In this document: piece after piece, positions 8,390 through 17,027 of the stretch | Layout of the letters: the number at the start of each line of letters is the position of its first letter | Position numbering within the stretch: the first letter of the stretch is position 1 | DNA from: CALOCN01 sp942491735 | GTDB lineage: Bacteria > Eisenbacteria > RBG-16-71-46 > JABDJR01 | Assembly: GCA_942491735.1 (NCBI GenBank) | Contig: CALOCN010000014.1 | Coordinates: forward strand, 496,001 to 560,000 | Direction of reading: 5' to 3' | DNA length: 64,000 bases | Notes under the pieces: generated by a model | Seen by the model: only the letters and a program-made list of their open reading frames with translations | Database searches by the model: none | What the model was told of the DNA's origin: nothing | Made by a program: the position numbers and the translations under genes

Positions 8390-9655
8390 CTAGTCGCGAT
8401 CAAACAGCTGACAGAGTACCCGCGCCCCGGCATCCAGCGACGCCGCTTCGGCGGGAAGGATGGCATAGCCGGTTCCCCGGCTCAGGGAGTTGAGGATCCC
8501 CGATCCCTGGGCTCCCGTACTGCGGGCCACCCAGGCCCCGTTCTCGGTGGTGAGCGTAACCCGAACGAACTCGGTGCGCCCGGGTTTGCGGTGGATGGGG
8601 GTGGCCAACCCGGCCTCGAAACAGACCGGGAGCACCTGGGCGCGCCCGGCAAGACGCCGCAAACCCGGCAACACGAACTGATCGAACACCACCAGCGAGG
8701 AAACCGGGTTCCCCGGAAGACCAAACACGGGTGTTCCCTCCACATGGCCAAAGACCTGGGGCTTTCCCGGCTTGACCGCGACGCCGTAGGCGCTCACCGT
8801 GCCGAGTCGATCCAGGACCTGGCGGGTCAAATCCGCATCCCCCACGCTCACCCCACCGCTGGTGACGAGAAAGTCGGCCTCCCGGGCTCCACGCAGGACG
8901 CGTTCGGCGAGGGCGGCCTCCTCATCTCCTACGTACCCCAGGTCAAGGGTGGGATATCCAAGTTCCTGCAATCGGGCCAACAATCCCGGGCGATTGGAAT
9001 CCCGGATGGCTCCCGGCCCTGGTTGCTGGTCCGCCGGGACCAGTTCGTTGCCGGTGGAGAGCACCGCGACACGGGGCAGTGGGTGAACGTTTACTCGCAG
9101 AATCCCCAGCGCGGTGAGCAAGCTCAGGTCCACCGCTCGCAGACGATGACCGGCGGGGAGCACCTCGTCCCCCTGGCGCACGGCTTCTCCCGCCAGGCGA
9201 ATGTGGGCCCCCTCCTGGGCGGCCCGGGTGATGCGAAGGTCCCGGGCGTCCGCTGGGGAGTGGGGTAGCCGGGAGCGCCGCCGATCCGGATCCCAGAAGT
9301 TGGTGTGCTCCACCGGCACCACGGCATCCGCTCCCGCGGGGATCGGCGCGCCGGTCATGATCCGGGCCGCCTCGCCGGGCCGCACCTCGGCGCCCGGCAC
9401 CGCCCCGGCGTGCAGCGACTCGACCACGGTGAGTCGAACCGGCGCTTCCTGGCTGGCCTGTCTTGTATCCGCGGCCCGCACCGCGAATCCATCCATGGCC
9501 GAGTTGGCGAACGACGGGAAGTCCTCTCCCGAAAGGACCGGTTCGGCCAGCGCGTGACCGAGGCTTTCCGATAGGGATTGCGGCACGGGGGGAAGCGGGC
9601 GGAGCGCCTCGATCACGTTGTTGCGAGCGGTTTCCCAGGGTATGAGGTGGCTCAT
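8390..9655 (-). CDS. moeA: Molybdopterin molybdenumtransferase MoeA
   Basis: Cytoplasmic enzyme of 421 aa that inserts molybdate into adenylylated molybdopterin, the last step of Moco synthesis. Characteristic stretches are SAMDGFAVRA, RIMTGAPIPAGADAVVPVE, the MoCF-binding region PRVAVLSTGNELV, TSGGVSVGD, VAVKPGKPQVFG and FGLPGNPVSS. The length is normal for the family. The ATG overlaps the mogA stop as ATGA, indicating translational coupling. It forms a moaC-mogA-moeA operon; mobA lies separately at 13521. Confidence 0.96.
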   Translation of the reverse strand: MSHLIPWETARNNVIEALRPLPPVPQSLSESLGHALAEPVLSGEDFPSFANSAMDGFAVRAADTRQASQEAPVRLTVVESLHAGAVPGAEVRPGEAARIMTGAPIPAGADAVVPVEHTNFWDPDRRRSRLPHSPADARDLRITRAAQEGAHIRLAGEAVRQGDEVLPAGHRLRAVDLSLLTALGILRVNVHPLPRVAVLSTGNELVPADQQPGPGAIRDSNRPGLLARLQELGYPTLDLGYVGDEEAALAERVLRGAREADFLVTSGGVSVGDADLTRQVLDRLGTVSAYGVAVKPGKPQVFGHVEGTPVFGLPGNPVSSLVVFDQFVLPGLRRLAGRAQVLPVCFEAGLATPIHRKPGRTEFVRVTLTTENGAWVARSTGAQGSGILNSLSRGTGYAILPAEAASLDAGARVLCQLFDRD

Positions 9656-10167
9656 GTGCCCGTTCCCGTCTCCGGGTGCCCGGTTTCCGTGTCGCCAAGC
9701 AGTCGCAGGGCGTGGGGGAGGAGGGGGCGGAGGACCTCGAGACATTGGGCGACCCCCTTGGGGCTCCCGGGGAGATTGACGATCAGGGTTCGCCCCACCA
9801 TGCCGGCGGTCCCGCGGCTGAGCACGGCGTAGGGGGTCGCGGCGGAGGTGGCGCGTCGCAGGTGCTCGGCCAGACCCGAGGCGTCCCGGTCCACGACGTC
9901 ACGCGTCGCTTCCGGGGTTACGTCCCGCGGCGCGAACCCGGTTCCCCCGGAGGTCACGATGAGGCTCAGCCCGGTGGCCGCGAGATCGCGGAGCGTCCGG
10001 GCAATGCGTGCCCGCTCATCGGGAACGATCACCGGAGGCGCCACGGTAAACCCGTACTCGACCAGGAGGTCGTGGGCCAGGACGCCGCTCGTATCCACGG
10101 ACTCCCCGGCGGCGACCCGGTCCGAGGCCACGAGCACGCCGGCAGTCAGCGCGGAGTTCTCAGGCAT
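9652..10167 (-). CDS. mogA: Molybdopterin adenylyltransferase MogA/MoaB
   Basis: Protein of 171 aa that adenylylates molybdopterin before MoeA acts. The MoCF-biosynthesis fold is clear: AGVLVASDRVAAGESVDTSG near the N-terminus, LIVTSGGTGFAPRDVTPEAT in the centre and AVLSRGTAGMVGRTLIVNLPGSPKG near the C-terminus. Whether it is MogA or the parallel MoaB paralogue cannot be decided from sequence inspection. The start overlaps the moaC end by 8 bases and its stop overlaps the moeA start, so the three genes are one operon. Longer starts in this frame lie inside moaC and are rejected. Confidence 0.92.
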   Translation of the reverse strand: MPENSALTAGVLVASDRVAAGESVDTSGVLAHDLLVEYGFTVAPPVIVPDERARIARTLRDLAATGLSLIVTSGGTGFAPRDVTPEATRDVVDRDASGLAEHLRRATSAATPYAVLSRGTAGMVGRTLIVNLPGSPKGVAQCLEVLRPLLPHALRLLGDTETGHPETGTGT

Positions 10168-10669
10168 CGGCAGCGCCGAAGGGATCCGCGAAGCCCTCCC
10201 GGACCCAGCGTCCGCTTTTCCCACCCTCCTTGAGTTCCAGACGCACATCGTCGATGCGGGTGTCCCGGTCGATGGCCTTGACCATATCCACCACCGCGAG
10301 GGCCGCCACGGAGACCGCGGTGAGGGCCTCCATCTCGACCCCGGTGGCCGCTCGGGTCCGGGCCTCGACCGTGATGCGCACGCCGCCACCATCGCGGTCC
10401 CCCTGGAGATCCACCCGGACCTCGTCCAGGGGGAGGGGGTGGCACAGGGGGATGAGTTGGGAGGTGGCCTTGGCGGCCTGGATTCCGGCGATCCGCCCCA
10501 CGGCCAGCGCGTCTCCCTTGGGGAGATTCCCTTCCAGCAGGGCGTCCAGGGAGGCCGGGGCCATGCGCACCCAGCCCGAGGCCACGGCCCGGCGCGAGGT
10601 CACGGGCTTCCCGGAGACGTCGACCATGCGGGCATGGCCCTGGGCGTCGAGGTGGGTGAGGTCTTTCAT
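10160..10669 (-). CDS. moaC: Cyclic pyranopterin monophosphate synthase MoaC
   Basis: Protein of 169 aa that converts the MoaA product to cyclic pyranopterin monophosphate, an early Moco step. Typical motifs are LTHLDAQGHARMVDVSGKPVT at the start, KGDALAVGRIAGIQAAKATSQLIPLCHPLPL (active-site loop) and TRAATGVEMEALTAVSVAALAVVDMVKA. The GGAGGAG sequence about 9 bases upstream of the ATG at 10669 supports this start. First gene of the moaC-mogA-moeA operon; no moaA, moaD or moaE is in the window. Confidence 0.96.
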   Translation of the reverse strand: MKDLTHLDAQGHARMVDVSGKPVTSRRAVASGWVRMAPASLDALLEGNLPKGDALAVGRIAGIQAAKATSQLIPLCHPLPLDEVRVDLQGDRDGGGVRITVEARTRAATGVEMEALTAVSVAALAVVDMVKAIDRDTRIDDVRLELKEGGKSGRWVREGFADPFGAADA

Positions 10670-10854
10670 TGCGGTATACTCCTCCCCGCTGCGGGGTGGG
10701 CGTCCAAGCCCTTGTACGGAGGGTAATTGACCCCGTGAGCGGGAATCAACCGACCGTCCGGAAGTATGGGACGTACCCGGTGAACGCGGAACCGTCCAAC
10801 GCCTCGCCCCTCGACCCGTCATCGAGGGACCGGCACCCTCGAAACGCGAGCCCC

Positions 10855-12747
10855 ATGCACAGAATTCTTTTTCTCACCCTGATCGCCTTGATGAGTTTCT
10901 CGCTCCCCGCCTTTTCCGGCCCGGGAGACGGGGCCGACGACGGGGTGGTGGATCCCTTCGGCGCTCCCCCCAAGGTGGTTTCCTTTCGCACCCTGTGGAA
11001 CGTCGACGGAGCCCGGCCCGGCGACGAGGTGATCCTGGGCATCGTGGCCACCATGGACGGCGGCTTCCATATCAACGCGGACGCCGCCCAGCAGCCGCCG
11101 ATCGAGGACTTCGATCCGATCCCCACCCGCATCACGGTGATCGAGGCCAGCGAGAACCTCAACCTCGAAGTGCGGTTCCCCAGGCCCCATGGGGTGACCG
11201 CCGAGTACCTCGACGGGGAACTCATGGCCTTCGAGGGGGAAACCGTCTTCTACCTGCCGGTTCGGCTGGACGAGGACTTCGTCGGGGACAGGGTTCGGGT
11301 CACCGTCGAGATCCACTTCCAAGCCTGCGACAACACGCAGTGTCTCATGCCCGACTCGGAGGTCGTCTCCGCCGCGCTGCCGGTTCTGGCCGGAGGCGCA
11401 ACCCCGACCCCCGCCAACGCGAGCTTCTTTGCCGACGTCCCCAGCGCCGGCGGGGGGAGCGACCGCGTCACCTTCGACCTGTTCCGCTGGACCTTCTCCG
11501 TGGACGCCGCGTCCAACTCGGGACTCCTGCTCCTGTGGGTGGTCGCCCTGTTCGGTGGGTTCCTCCTGAACTTCACCCCCTGCGTGCTTCCGGTCATTCC
11601 CATCAAGATCATGAGCCTGTCCAACACGGCGGGGAGCCGAGGCCGGACCCTGGCCCTGGGAGTGGCCATGTTCCTGGGCATCATCGGGTTCTGGCTCGCC
11701 CTGGGACTGGTCATCAGCAGCGTGAGCGGCTTCACCGCGACCAACCAGCTCTTCCAGTACCCGGCATTCTCCATCACGGTGGGGACGATCATCGCCATCA
11801 TGGCGGTGGGCATGACCGGGGTGTTCTACATGCAGCTCCCCCAGGCGGTCTACCAGCTCAACCCCAGCCAGGAATCCCTGCACGGTTCGTTCGGGTTGGG
11901 CATCATGACCGCGATCCTCTCCACGCCGTGTACGGCGCCGTTCATGGGAGCGGCCGCGGTGTGGGCGGCGGGTCAGTCCCCGGTGATCACCCTGACCACC
12001 TTCGCGGCGATCGGGCTCGGGATGGGGCTGCCCTACTTCCTGCTCTCCGCGTTCCCGCGTCTGGTCAGTCGCATGCCACGTACCGGCCCGGGGAGCGAAC
12101 TGCTCAAGCAGGTCCTGGGGATCTTCATGCTCGCCGCGGCGGCCTACTTCGTGGGGGTCGGACTGACCGCGTTGCTCATCACGCCGCCGGATCCTCCGAG
12201 CAAGTTCCATTGGTGGGTGGTCATGGGCATCCTGGCCGCAGGGGGACTCTGGCTCGCCTGGCGGACCTTCGGGATCACCACCCGGCCGGGAAAACGCATT
12301 CTGTTCGGGGGGCTCGGTCTCATGGTGGCGACCCTGGCCGTGATGGGGGGGATCAACCTCACCGCCAAGGGCCCGATCGACTGGGTCTACTACACCCCCG
12401 AGCGGTTCGCGCAGGCGGTCTCGCGGCAGGTGGTGGTCATGGACTTCACCGCCGAGTGGTGCCTGAACTGCAAGAGCCTGGAACACGGCGTCCTTCACAA
12501 TGACGAGGTGACGGCCCTGCTCGATCGTCCCCAAGTCGTTCCCATGAAGGTGGATATCACCGGCAAGAACCCCGAGGGAAAGGCCAAGCTCAAGGAGGCG
12601 GGGAGCCTGACCATCCCGTTGCTCCTGATCTATGCCCCGGGAGGGGATGTGATCCTGAAGGCGGATTTCTATACCGTGGACGAGGTGGTGGAAGCGATCC
12701 ACACCGCGTTGGAACGGGTGGAATCGCCGACCGCCTCGGTCCGCTAA
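10855..12747 (+). CDS. dsbD: Thiol:disulfide interchange protein DsbD
   Basis: Membrane protein of 630 aa that carries electrons from cytoplasmic thioredoxin across the inner membrane. Signal peptide (RILFLTLIALMSFSLPAFS), N-terminal DsbD-alpha domain (about 25-185) with its Cys pair in ACDNTQC, then about eight transmembrane helices with the redox Cys in FTPCVLPVIP and STPCTAPFMG, and a C-terminal thioredoxin domain with the CLNC motif (AEWCLNCKSLE). All six redox cysteines of a complete DsbD are present. The ATG at 10855 is chosen because the signal peptide begins there. A TlpA-like thioredoxin gene follows and could be its periplasmic client. Confidence 0.94.
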   Translation: MHRILFLTLIALMSFSLPAFSGPGDGADDGVVDPFGAPPKVVSFRTLWNVDGARPGDEVILGIVATMDGGFHINADAAQQPPIEDFDPIPTRITVIEASENLNLEVRFPRPHGVTAEYLDGELMAFEGETVFYLPVRLDEDFVGDRVRVTVEIHFQACDNTQCLMPDSEVVSAALPVLAGGATPTPANASFFADVPSAGGGSDRVTFDLFRWTFSVDAASNSGLLLLWVVALFGGFLLNFTPCVLPVIPIKIMSLSNTAGSRGRTLALGVAMFLGIIGFWLALGLVISSVSGFTATNQLFQYPAFSITVGTIIAIMAVGMTGVFYMQLPQAVYQLNPSQESLHGSFGLGIMTAILSTPCTAPFMGAAAVWAAGQSPVITLTTFAAIGLGMGLPYFLLSAFPRLVSRMPRTGPGSELLKQVLGIFMLAAAAYFVGVGLTALLITPPDPPSKFHWWVVMGILAAGGLWLAWRTFGITTRPGKRILFGGLGLMVATLAVMGGINLTAKGPIDWVYYTPERFAQAVSRQVVVMDFTAEWCLNCKSLEHGVLHNDEVTALLDRPQVVPMKVDITGKNPEGKAKLKEAGSLTIPLLLIYAPGGDVILKADFYTVDEVVEAIHTALERVESPTASVR

Positions 12748-12866
12748 CCCTGAATTCTTAAGCGCCGGGCGAAATCGGCCGTTCTGCGGTGTGGAAGCAT
12801 TTCCGTAGTCGGCCGGTATGCACTAGACTACTTCCACCCCGCGATGTCCGGCTCCTGGAGGCCTTC

Positions 12867-13496
12867 ATGATCCGCAAGCTCAGTGTTCTCAGCATTCTTG
12901 GCGCCCTTTTCCTGGGGTGCTCCAGTGGTGGGGACAATTCCTCTCCCGATGCCGAAGCCGTGGAGGTGTCGGCCGAGACATCCCAGGCTGATATGGCGGC
13001 GGCCGAAGCCCTCAAGAAGAAAGGCACGGTCACCGAGCCGGCCATCGACACCAGTTCGTTCCGCGCCGCGCCCGCCTGGGCCATGCCGGATCTGGACGGG
13101 GGGACCCTGACCAACGCGGATCTCGCCGGCAAGGTGGTCATCGTGGATTTCTGGGCCACCTGGTGTGGGCCCTGCAAGGCGGCCATTCCCCACCTGATCG
13201 AGCTCTACGACGAGTACAAGGATCAGGGGGTCGAGATCGTCGGTGTTTCCCTGGACCGCCAGGGCGCGCGCATCGTGGAGCCCTTCGTGAACCAGGCCAA
13301 GATCAACTACCCCATCGTCATCGGCAATGCCCAGGTGGTGCAGGATTTCGGCGGGTTCCGTGGGATCCCGACCGCGTTCGTGATCAGCCAGGACGGTAAG
13401 ATCGTGCGCAAGCACGTGGGATTCCGGCCCAAGGAAGCCTATGAGAAGGACATTCGCGCGCTGTTGGGGCTCCCCGGCGGACAGCCGGGCGAGTAA
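12867..13496 (+). CDS. TlpA/ResA-like thioredoxin lipoprotein
   Basis: Lipoprotein of 209 aa. Signal sequence with lipobox LFLGC (Cys about residue 18), a low-complexity linker, then a thioredoxin/AhpC-TSA domain with the active site WATWCGPCKAA and the cis-Pro region FRGIPTAFVI. TlpA-family proteins reduce disulfides outside the cytoplasm, for example in cytochrome c or copper-protein maturation. The DsbD gene just upstream fits a periplasmic reducing pathway. GGAG 6 bases before the ATG supports the start. The exact substrate is unknown. Confidence 0.9.
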   Translation: MIRKLSVLSILGALFLGCSSGGDNSSPDAEAVEVSAETSQADMAAAEALKKKGTVTEPAIDTSSFRAAPAWAMPDLDGGTLTNADLAGKVVIVDFWATWCGPCKAAIPHLIELYDEYKDQGVEIVGVSLDRQGARIVEPFVNQAKINYPIVIGNAQVVQDFGGFRGIPTAFVISQDGKIVRKHVGFRPKEAYEKDIRALLGLPGGQPGE

Positions 13497-13520
13497 CCAC
13501 GCCGCGAACACCATGGGTTG

Positions 13521-14096
13521 ATGTCCCCGGAGATCCAGGGGTTCATCCTGGCGGGGGGACATTCCTCGCGATTCGGCACGGACAAGGCCTTGGCCTGCCT
13601 TGGCGGCAAGACCCTGCTTGGCAGGGCGGTGGCCGCGGTTCGCGCCCTGGGCATCGAACCCCGGGTGGTGGTGCCGGACCCCAGCCCGTATCTGGATACG
13701 GCAGCGGCCTTCGTGGTGGGGGAACGTCCCGATCTGGGACCGGCAGAGGGCCTTCGCGTCGCCCTGGAAGCCGCCGAAGCGGATCGCGTGCTGATGCTGA
13801 CCACGGACATGCCCCGGGTTGATGCGGACACCCTGCGGGCGCTCCTCGCGGCGTCCTCGGATAGCCACCCCGTGGTCTGCTACCGGACGGACCGGGTGCA
13901 TCCCTTTCCCGGCTGCTATCGCCGGTCGCTTCTGGAGGTGATCCCCGATCCACCGGGATCGCTGCAGACCCTCATCGCGTCCGTGTCCGCCGATTTCCTG
14001 GACCCGGGTGATCCCCGCAGTCCACGGGGAATCGAGGATCGGCTGGCCAACGTGAACCGGCCCGAGGACCTGCGTCGGGAGGCAAGGAGGCGGTAG
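13521..14096 (+). CDS. mobA: Molybdenum cofactor guanylyltransferase MobA
   Basis: Cytoplasmic protein of 191 aa that adds GMP to Moco to form the MGD cofactor. The nucleotide-binding signature is at the N-terminus (FILAGGHSSRFGTDKA, then LGGKTLLGRAV), with LMLTTDMPRVDADTL (metal-binding Asp) in the middle and VNRPEDL at the C-terminus. The family is about 190-200 aa. A TTG codon precedes the chosen ATG in frame. It is 3.3 kb from the moaC operon with the thiol-redox genes between. Its end lies 3 bases from the convergent lamin-tail gene. Confidence 0.92.
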   Translation: MSPEIQGFILAGGHSSRFGTDKALACLGGKTLLGRAVAAVRALGIEPRVVVPDPSPYLDTAAAFVVGERPDLGPAEGLRVALEAAEADRVLMLTTDMPRVDADTLRALLAASSDSHPVVCYRTDRVHPFPGCYRRSLLEVIPDPPGSLQTLIASVSADFLDPGDPRSPRGIEDRLANVNRPEDLRREARRR

Positions 14097-14099
14097 GGC

Positions 14100-14747
14100 C
14101 TACCGGTACTGGATCTTGAGGTGGCTCCAGCTCGTTGTCTCGGTGGGCACCGGGCAGTTGTTGACGCCGCCGAGGTTGGGGAGCGCGTGCAGCCAGCCCG
14201 AGGAACCGATGGAGTCGGAGCAGATCTGGATGGACTCCCCTTCCGGGGGGACCGGCACGTACTCGCCGCTCACCCACACCCCTCCGGAAATGGCGGTGGA
14301 TTCACGGGCCTGGCCAACCGCTCCCCACTGGACGAAGTCCTCGATCGCACTGGGGCTGGAGAAGGAGTTCGTGTTGTAGAGCGAGAACGCGTCGTCGGTC
14401 GCGCTGAGGGTGGGGAACGCACCGGTGTAGTAGTTCTGGGCGTCGTTGGTGCCCGAGGCGCCCACGTGGATCACGTAGGTGGCTCCCGGAGCCAGGCTGA
14501 CTCCGGCCGGGAACTGCCGGTAGGAAAAGAATCCGCAGATCCACCAACCCCCGATATCCACCGTGGTGTCGCCGGTGTTGGAGAGCTCGATCTTCTGGTT
14601 TCCCACGTTGTTCCCGATGGGATCCACCAGGGCTTCGGTGATCCGGACCCGGGCATGGGACGGAGTGACCAGAAGCAGGAGACAGACGGGAGCGATCGTA
14701 CGCAGGGCCCCCAGGACGAGGCGAGGCATGTCGGCAGCAGAGAACAT
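14100..14747 (-). CDS. Secreted lamin-tail domain protein with C-terminal W-K-Y motif
   Basis: Protein of 215 aa. A signal peptide (IAPVCLLLLVTPSHA) leads into a lamin-tail (LTD)-like beta sandwich: VRITEALVDPIG, KIELSNTGDTTVDIGGWWIC, LAPGATYVIHVG, NDAQNYYTG and DAFSLYN. LTD domains occur in secreted bacterial proteins and are thought to bind surfaces or nucleases. The last residues, TTSWSHLKIQYR, resemble motifs in two other secreted proteins of this window. AGGGG lies 5 bases before the ATG. No catalytic motif is visible. Confidence 0.8.
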   Translation of the reverse strand: MFSAADMPRLVLGALRTIAPVCLLLLVTPSHARVRITEALVDPIGNNVGNQKIELSNTGDTTVDIGGWWICGFFSYRQFPAGVSLAPGATYVIHVGASGTNDAQNYYTGAFPTLSATDDAFSLYNTNSFSSPSAIEDFVQWGAVGQARESTAISGGVWVSGEYVPVPPEGESIQICSDSIGSSGWLHALPNLGGVNNCPVPTETTSWSHLKIQYR

Positions 14748-14855
14748 GGCGACCCCTGGATGCGAAATGTGGCCGTGAAAGAGGTGTGGCCGTGAAGTTG
14801 GGCGTCAAACGCCTCGGAGCGGCCCCCTGAGATGCTGATGCGTCAAGCAGGCACC

Positions 14856-14861
14856 AGTATA
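14856..14861 (-). promoter_or_regulatory. Putative extended -10 element (TGG TATACT) for the lamin-tail gene
   Basis: On the minus strand TGGTATACT forms an extended -10 (TGn plus TATACT) in the 133-base gap between the histidine kinase gene and the lamin-tail gene, about 108 bases before its ATG. No convincing -35 is seen at 17 bases upstream. Other genes in this window have TATACT in a comparable place. Confidence 0.35.
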
Positions 14862-14880
14862 CCACGGAATCGTTCCGGAT

Positions 14881-16458
14881 CTAGGCCGCCGCCTCGTCGT
14901 CGGCATCCCGGGAGGTTGTTTCCGGGGAGGGGATGCGAACCCAGAAGGTGCTGCCGGTCCCCTGGCTCCGGTTACGGACCCCCACCGAGCCGTCGTGGAG
15001 TTCCACGATCCGCTGGACCAGATGCAGCCCGATCCCCAGGCCGTCCTTCTGCTTGGCGGTGCGACGGACCCCCTGGCCGAACAGGCCGAAGATCTGGGCC
15101 ATGTCCTCCGGGGCCACCCCGGGTCCTTCATCCCGGACTTCCAACAGGATACCCGTCTCATCCTGAACCAGGCTGATCCCGATCTCGCCCCCGCTGGGGG
15201 AGAACCGAACCGCGTTGGTCAGGAGGTTCACCACGACCTGGCGCATCTTGATCTCGTCGAGGGGGAGCAGGTCCACCTCGCCGAGATCCTCCGCGAAATG
15301 GATCTGGTGCTTTCCGGCCAGCAGCCGGGTGGTCTCGATGGCCTCCGCGGCAATGTGTCGCATGGAAGCGGGGTAGCGGTTGACGGTGAGCTTGCCCGTT
15401 TCCAGCCGGGTGAGATCGAGAATGTCCTCGATCAGCCCCAGCAGCCGCTCGGCCTCGGCCCGCAGGCGACCAATGAAGTCCCGTCGCTGCGTGGAGTCCA
15501 TCTGGCCTTCGTGGTCGGTGAGGAGTTCCGCGTAGGCGATGACCGTGGTCAGCGGGGTCTTGAGTTCGTGGCTGGCCGTGGAGAGAAAGACGTCCTTCAT
15601 CCGGTTCACTTCGCTCAGCTTGGCGTTGGCGGACTCGAGGGTCTCCGCCCGCTGGCCCAGCTCTTCCAGGGTCTCGGAACGCGCGATGACCGCGGCCACG
15701 TGCTCGGCGAAGAGTTCCAGGACCTGGCGTTGCCCGTCGGTGAAGGGCTCGGGATGGTCGATCCGGTTGACGTTGAGCACCCCGAGGCACCGGTTGTCCA
15801 CGCTGAGCGGGACGGACAGGGCCGAGGTGATGTTGCGGTGGCGCTTGTAGTGCTTGGTGAACTCGCTGTCGGTGCGGCCGTCGAGAAGGATCCCTTCCTG
15901 ACGCTGGGCCACCCGCCCCGCGATGCCCTGGCCCAGCTTCTGGCTCCCCCGGGCCACCCACTCGGCGTCCAGCCCGTAGTGCGCGCGGGTCTCCAGCATG
16001 CGGGTCTTGGGGTTGTAGAGCATGACCGAGGCCTGCTGGGCCTTGAGCACGGCCAACACCCGTCTGACGATGATGTCGAGGACCTCGCTGAGGGAGAACT
16101 CGAGGTTGAGGGTGGTGGACACCTCGAAGAGGCTGGAAACCTCGGAGAGCCGGGTGCTCACGTCCTCGAGGTCGGTTTCCTCGCGGGTGAGAATGCGGCG
16201 GACCGTGACCAGCTGGCGCTGCTTGAGGAAGGTATAGAGGACGAACAGGATGGCGAGTCCGGTCAGCGCGACCCCGCTCACGTAGCCGTCGGCGAGCCAC
16301 TCCGTGGTCACCCCGCGCAGGGTCAGCTCGTGGATAAGGCGCGCGTTGAGAAGCTGCACCGTTGTCGCGAGGGCAACAATGAGCAGGAACGCGGCGAGCC
16401 ACAGGAGCCAGCCGTGTCGGTCGATGGTGTCGAGTTGTTTGTTTTTTTGGTCTGTCAT
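14881..16458 (-). CDS. Membrane sensor histidine kinase with GAF domain
   Basis: Sensor kinase of 525 aa. Two N-terminal transmembrane helices (LLWLAAFLLIVALATTVQLL and VALTGLAILFVLYTFL) flank a short periplasmic loop, followed by a coiled linker, a GAF domain (about 120-260), a HisKA dimerisation domain with the phospho-accepting His in STASHELKTPLTT, and an HATPase_c domain with N box NLLTNAVRF, G1 DEGPGVAPED and G2 GLGIGLHL. The signal is probably read by the cytoplasmic GAF domain. No response regulator is adjacent, so it is an orphan kinase. The ATG at 16458 gives a short cytosolic N-terminus before helix 1. Confidence 0.92.
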   Translation of the reverse strand: MTDQKNKQLDTIDRHGWLLWLAAFLLIVALATTVQLLNARLIHELTLRGVTTEWLADGYVSGVALTGLAILFVLYTFLKQRQLVTVRRILTREETDLEDVSTRLSEVSSLFEVSTTLNLEFSLSEVLDIIVRRVLAVLKAQQASVMLYNPKTRMLETRAHYGLDAEWVARGSQKLGQGIAGRVAQRQEGILLDGRTDSEFTKHYKRHRNITSALSVPLSVDNRCLGVLNVNRIDHPEPFTDGQRQVLELFAEHVAAVIARSETLEELGQRAETLESANAKLSEVNRMKDVFLSTASHELKTPLTTVIAYAELLTDHEGQMDSTQRRDFIGRLRAEAERLLGLIEDILDLTRLETGKLTVNRYPASMRHIAAEAIETTRLLAGKHQIHFAEDLGEVDLLPLDEIKMRQVVVNLLTNAVRFSPSGGEIGISLVQDETGILLEVRDEGPGVAPEDMAQIFGLFGQGVRRTAKQKDGLGIGLHLVQRIVELHDGSVGVRNRSQGTGSTFWVRIPSPETTSRDADDEAAA

Positions 16459-16663
16459 AGAGAGCCGTGATGGAATCCGGTTCGACAGGGTTATCGGCCC
16501 GGTGCTCCGGGACCTGAGGTCATGGGTCGCTTTGCCCAGGATCGTGCAATTCGCACGGTATCGCCAGGGATGCGGACCCTGCTTGTCCGGGGTGCCGCGC
16601 CCCGGTAACCTCACCCTCCGGCCGGAATCCCCGAACGGGTCACCCACACCTGGATGGTGCCAC

Positions 16664-16996
16664 ATGAGCGAATCCCGCCTTCCCAAACCCCCGAAGACCT
16701 ATCAGGACTTCGTGGGGCGTTATCCGGACCTTGCCAAGGCCTGGGAGCTGGTTCACCGGGGGGAAGTGGCGGCCGGCCCCCTGGAAGAAAAAACGCGCCG
16801 GCTCATCAAGCTGGCCATTGCCATCGGGGCGAAACAGGAAGGCGCGGTACACTCCAGCGTCCGCAAGGCGGTGGCCCTGGGCATTCCTGCCGAAGAACTG
16901 GAACAGGTCGTGGCCCTTGCGGCCGGGACCCTCGGATTTCCGGCCACGGTGGCCGCCTTTACCTGGGTTCGCGAAGAGATCGAGAAGCAGTCCTGA
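16664..16996 (+). CDS. Carboxymuconolactone decarboxylase/AhpD-like protein lacking redox cysteines
   Basis: Protein of 110 aa with the CMD fold: LEEKTRRLIKLAIAIGA, then GAVHSSVRKAVALGIPAEELEQVVALAAGTLGFPATVAAF. In AhpD-type members a CxxC pair occupies the region where this protein has GAVHSSV, so peroxidase activity is unlikely. Only the His of the usual motif remains. It is followed 31 bases later by the arginine deiminase gene on the same strand. Function unknown beyond the fold. Confidence 0.8.
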   Translation: MSESRLPKPPKTYQDFVGRYPDLAKAWELVHRGEVAAGPLEEKTRRLIKLAIAIGAKQEGAVHSSVRKAVALGIPAEELEQVVALAAGTLGFPATVAAFTWVREEIEKQS

Positions 16997-17027
16997 CCCC
17001 GGACGGGTCGAGGACCGCGGGAGCATC

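Noticed and set aside
10819..12702. 627-codon minus-strand frame opposite dsbD
   Set aside because: Antisense shadow; dsbD has all redox cysteines and membrane helices on the plus strand.
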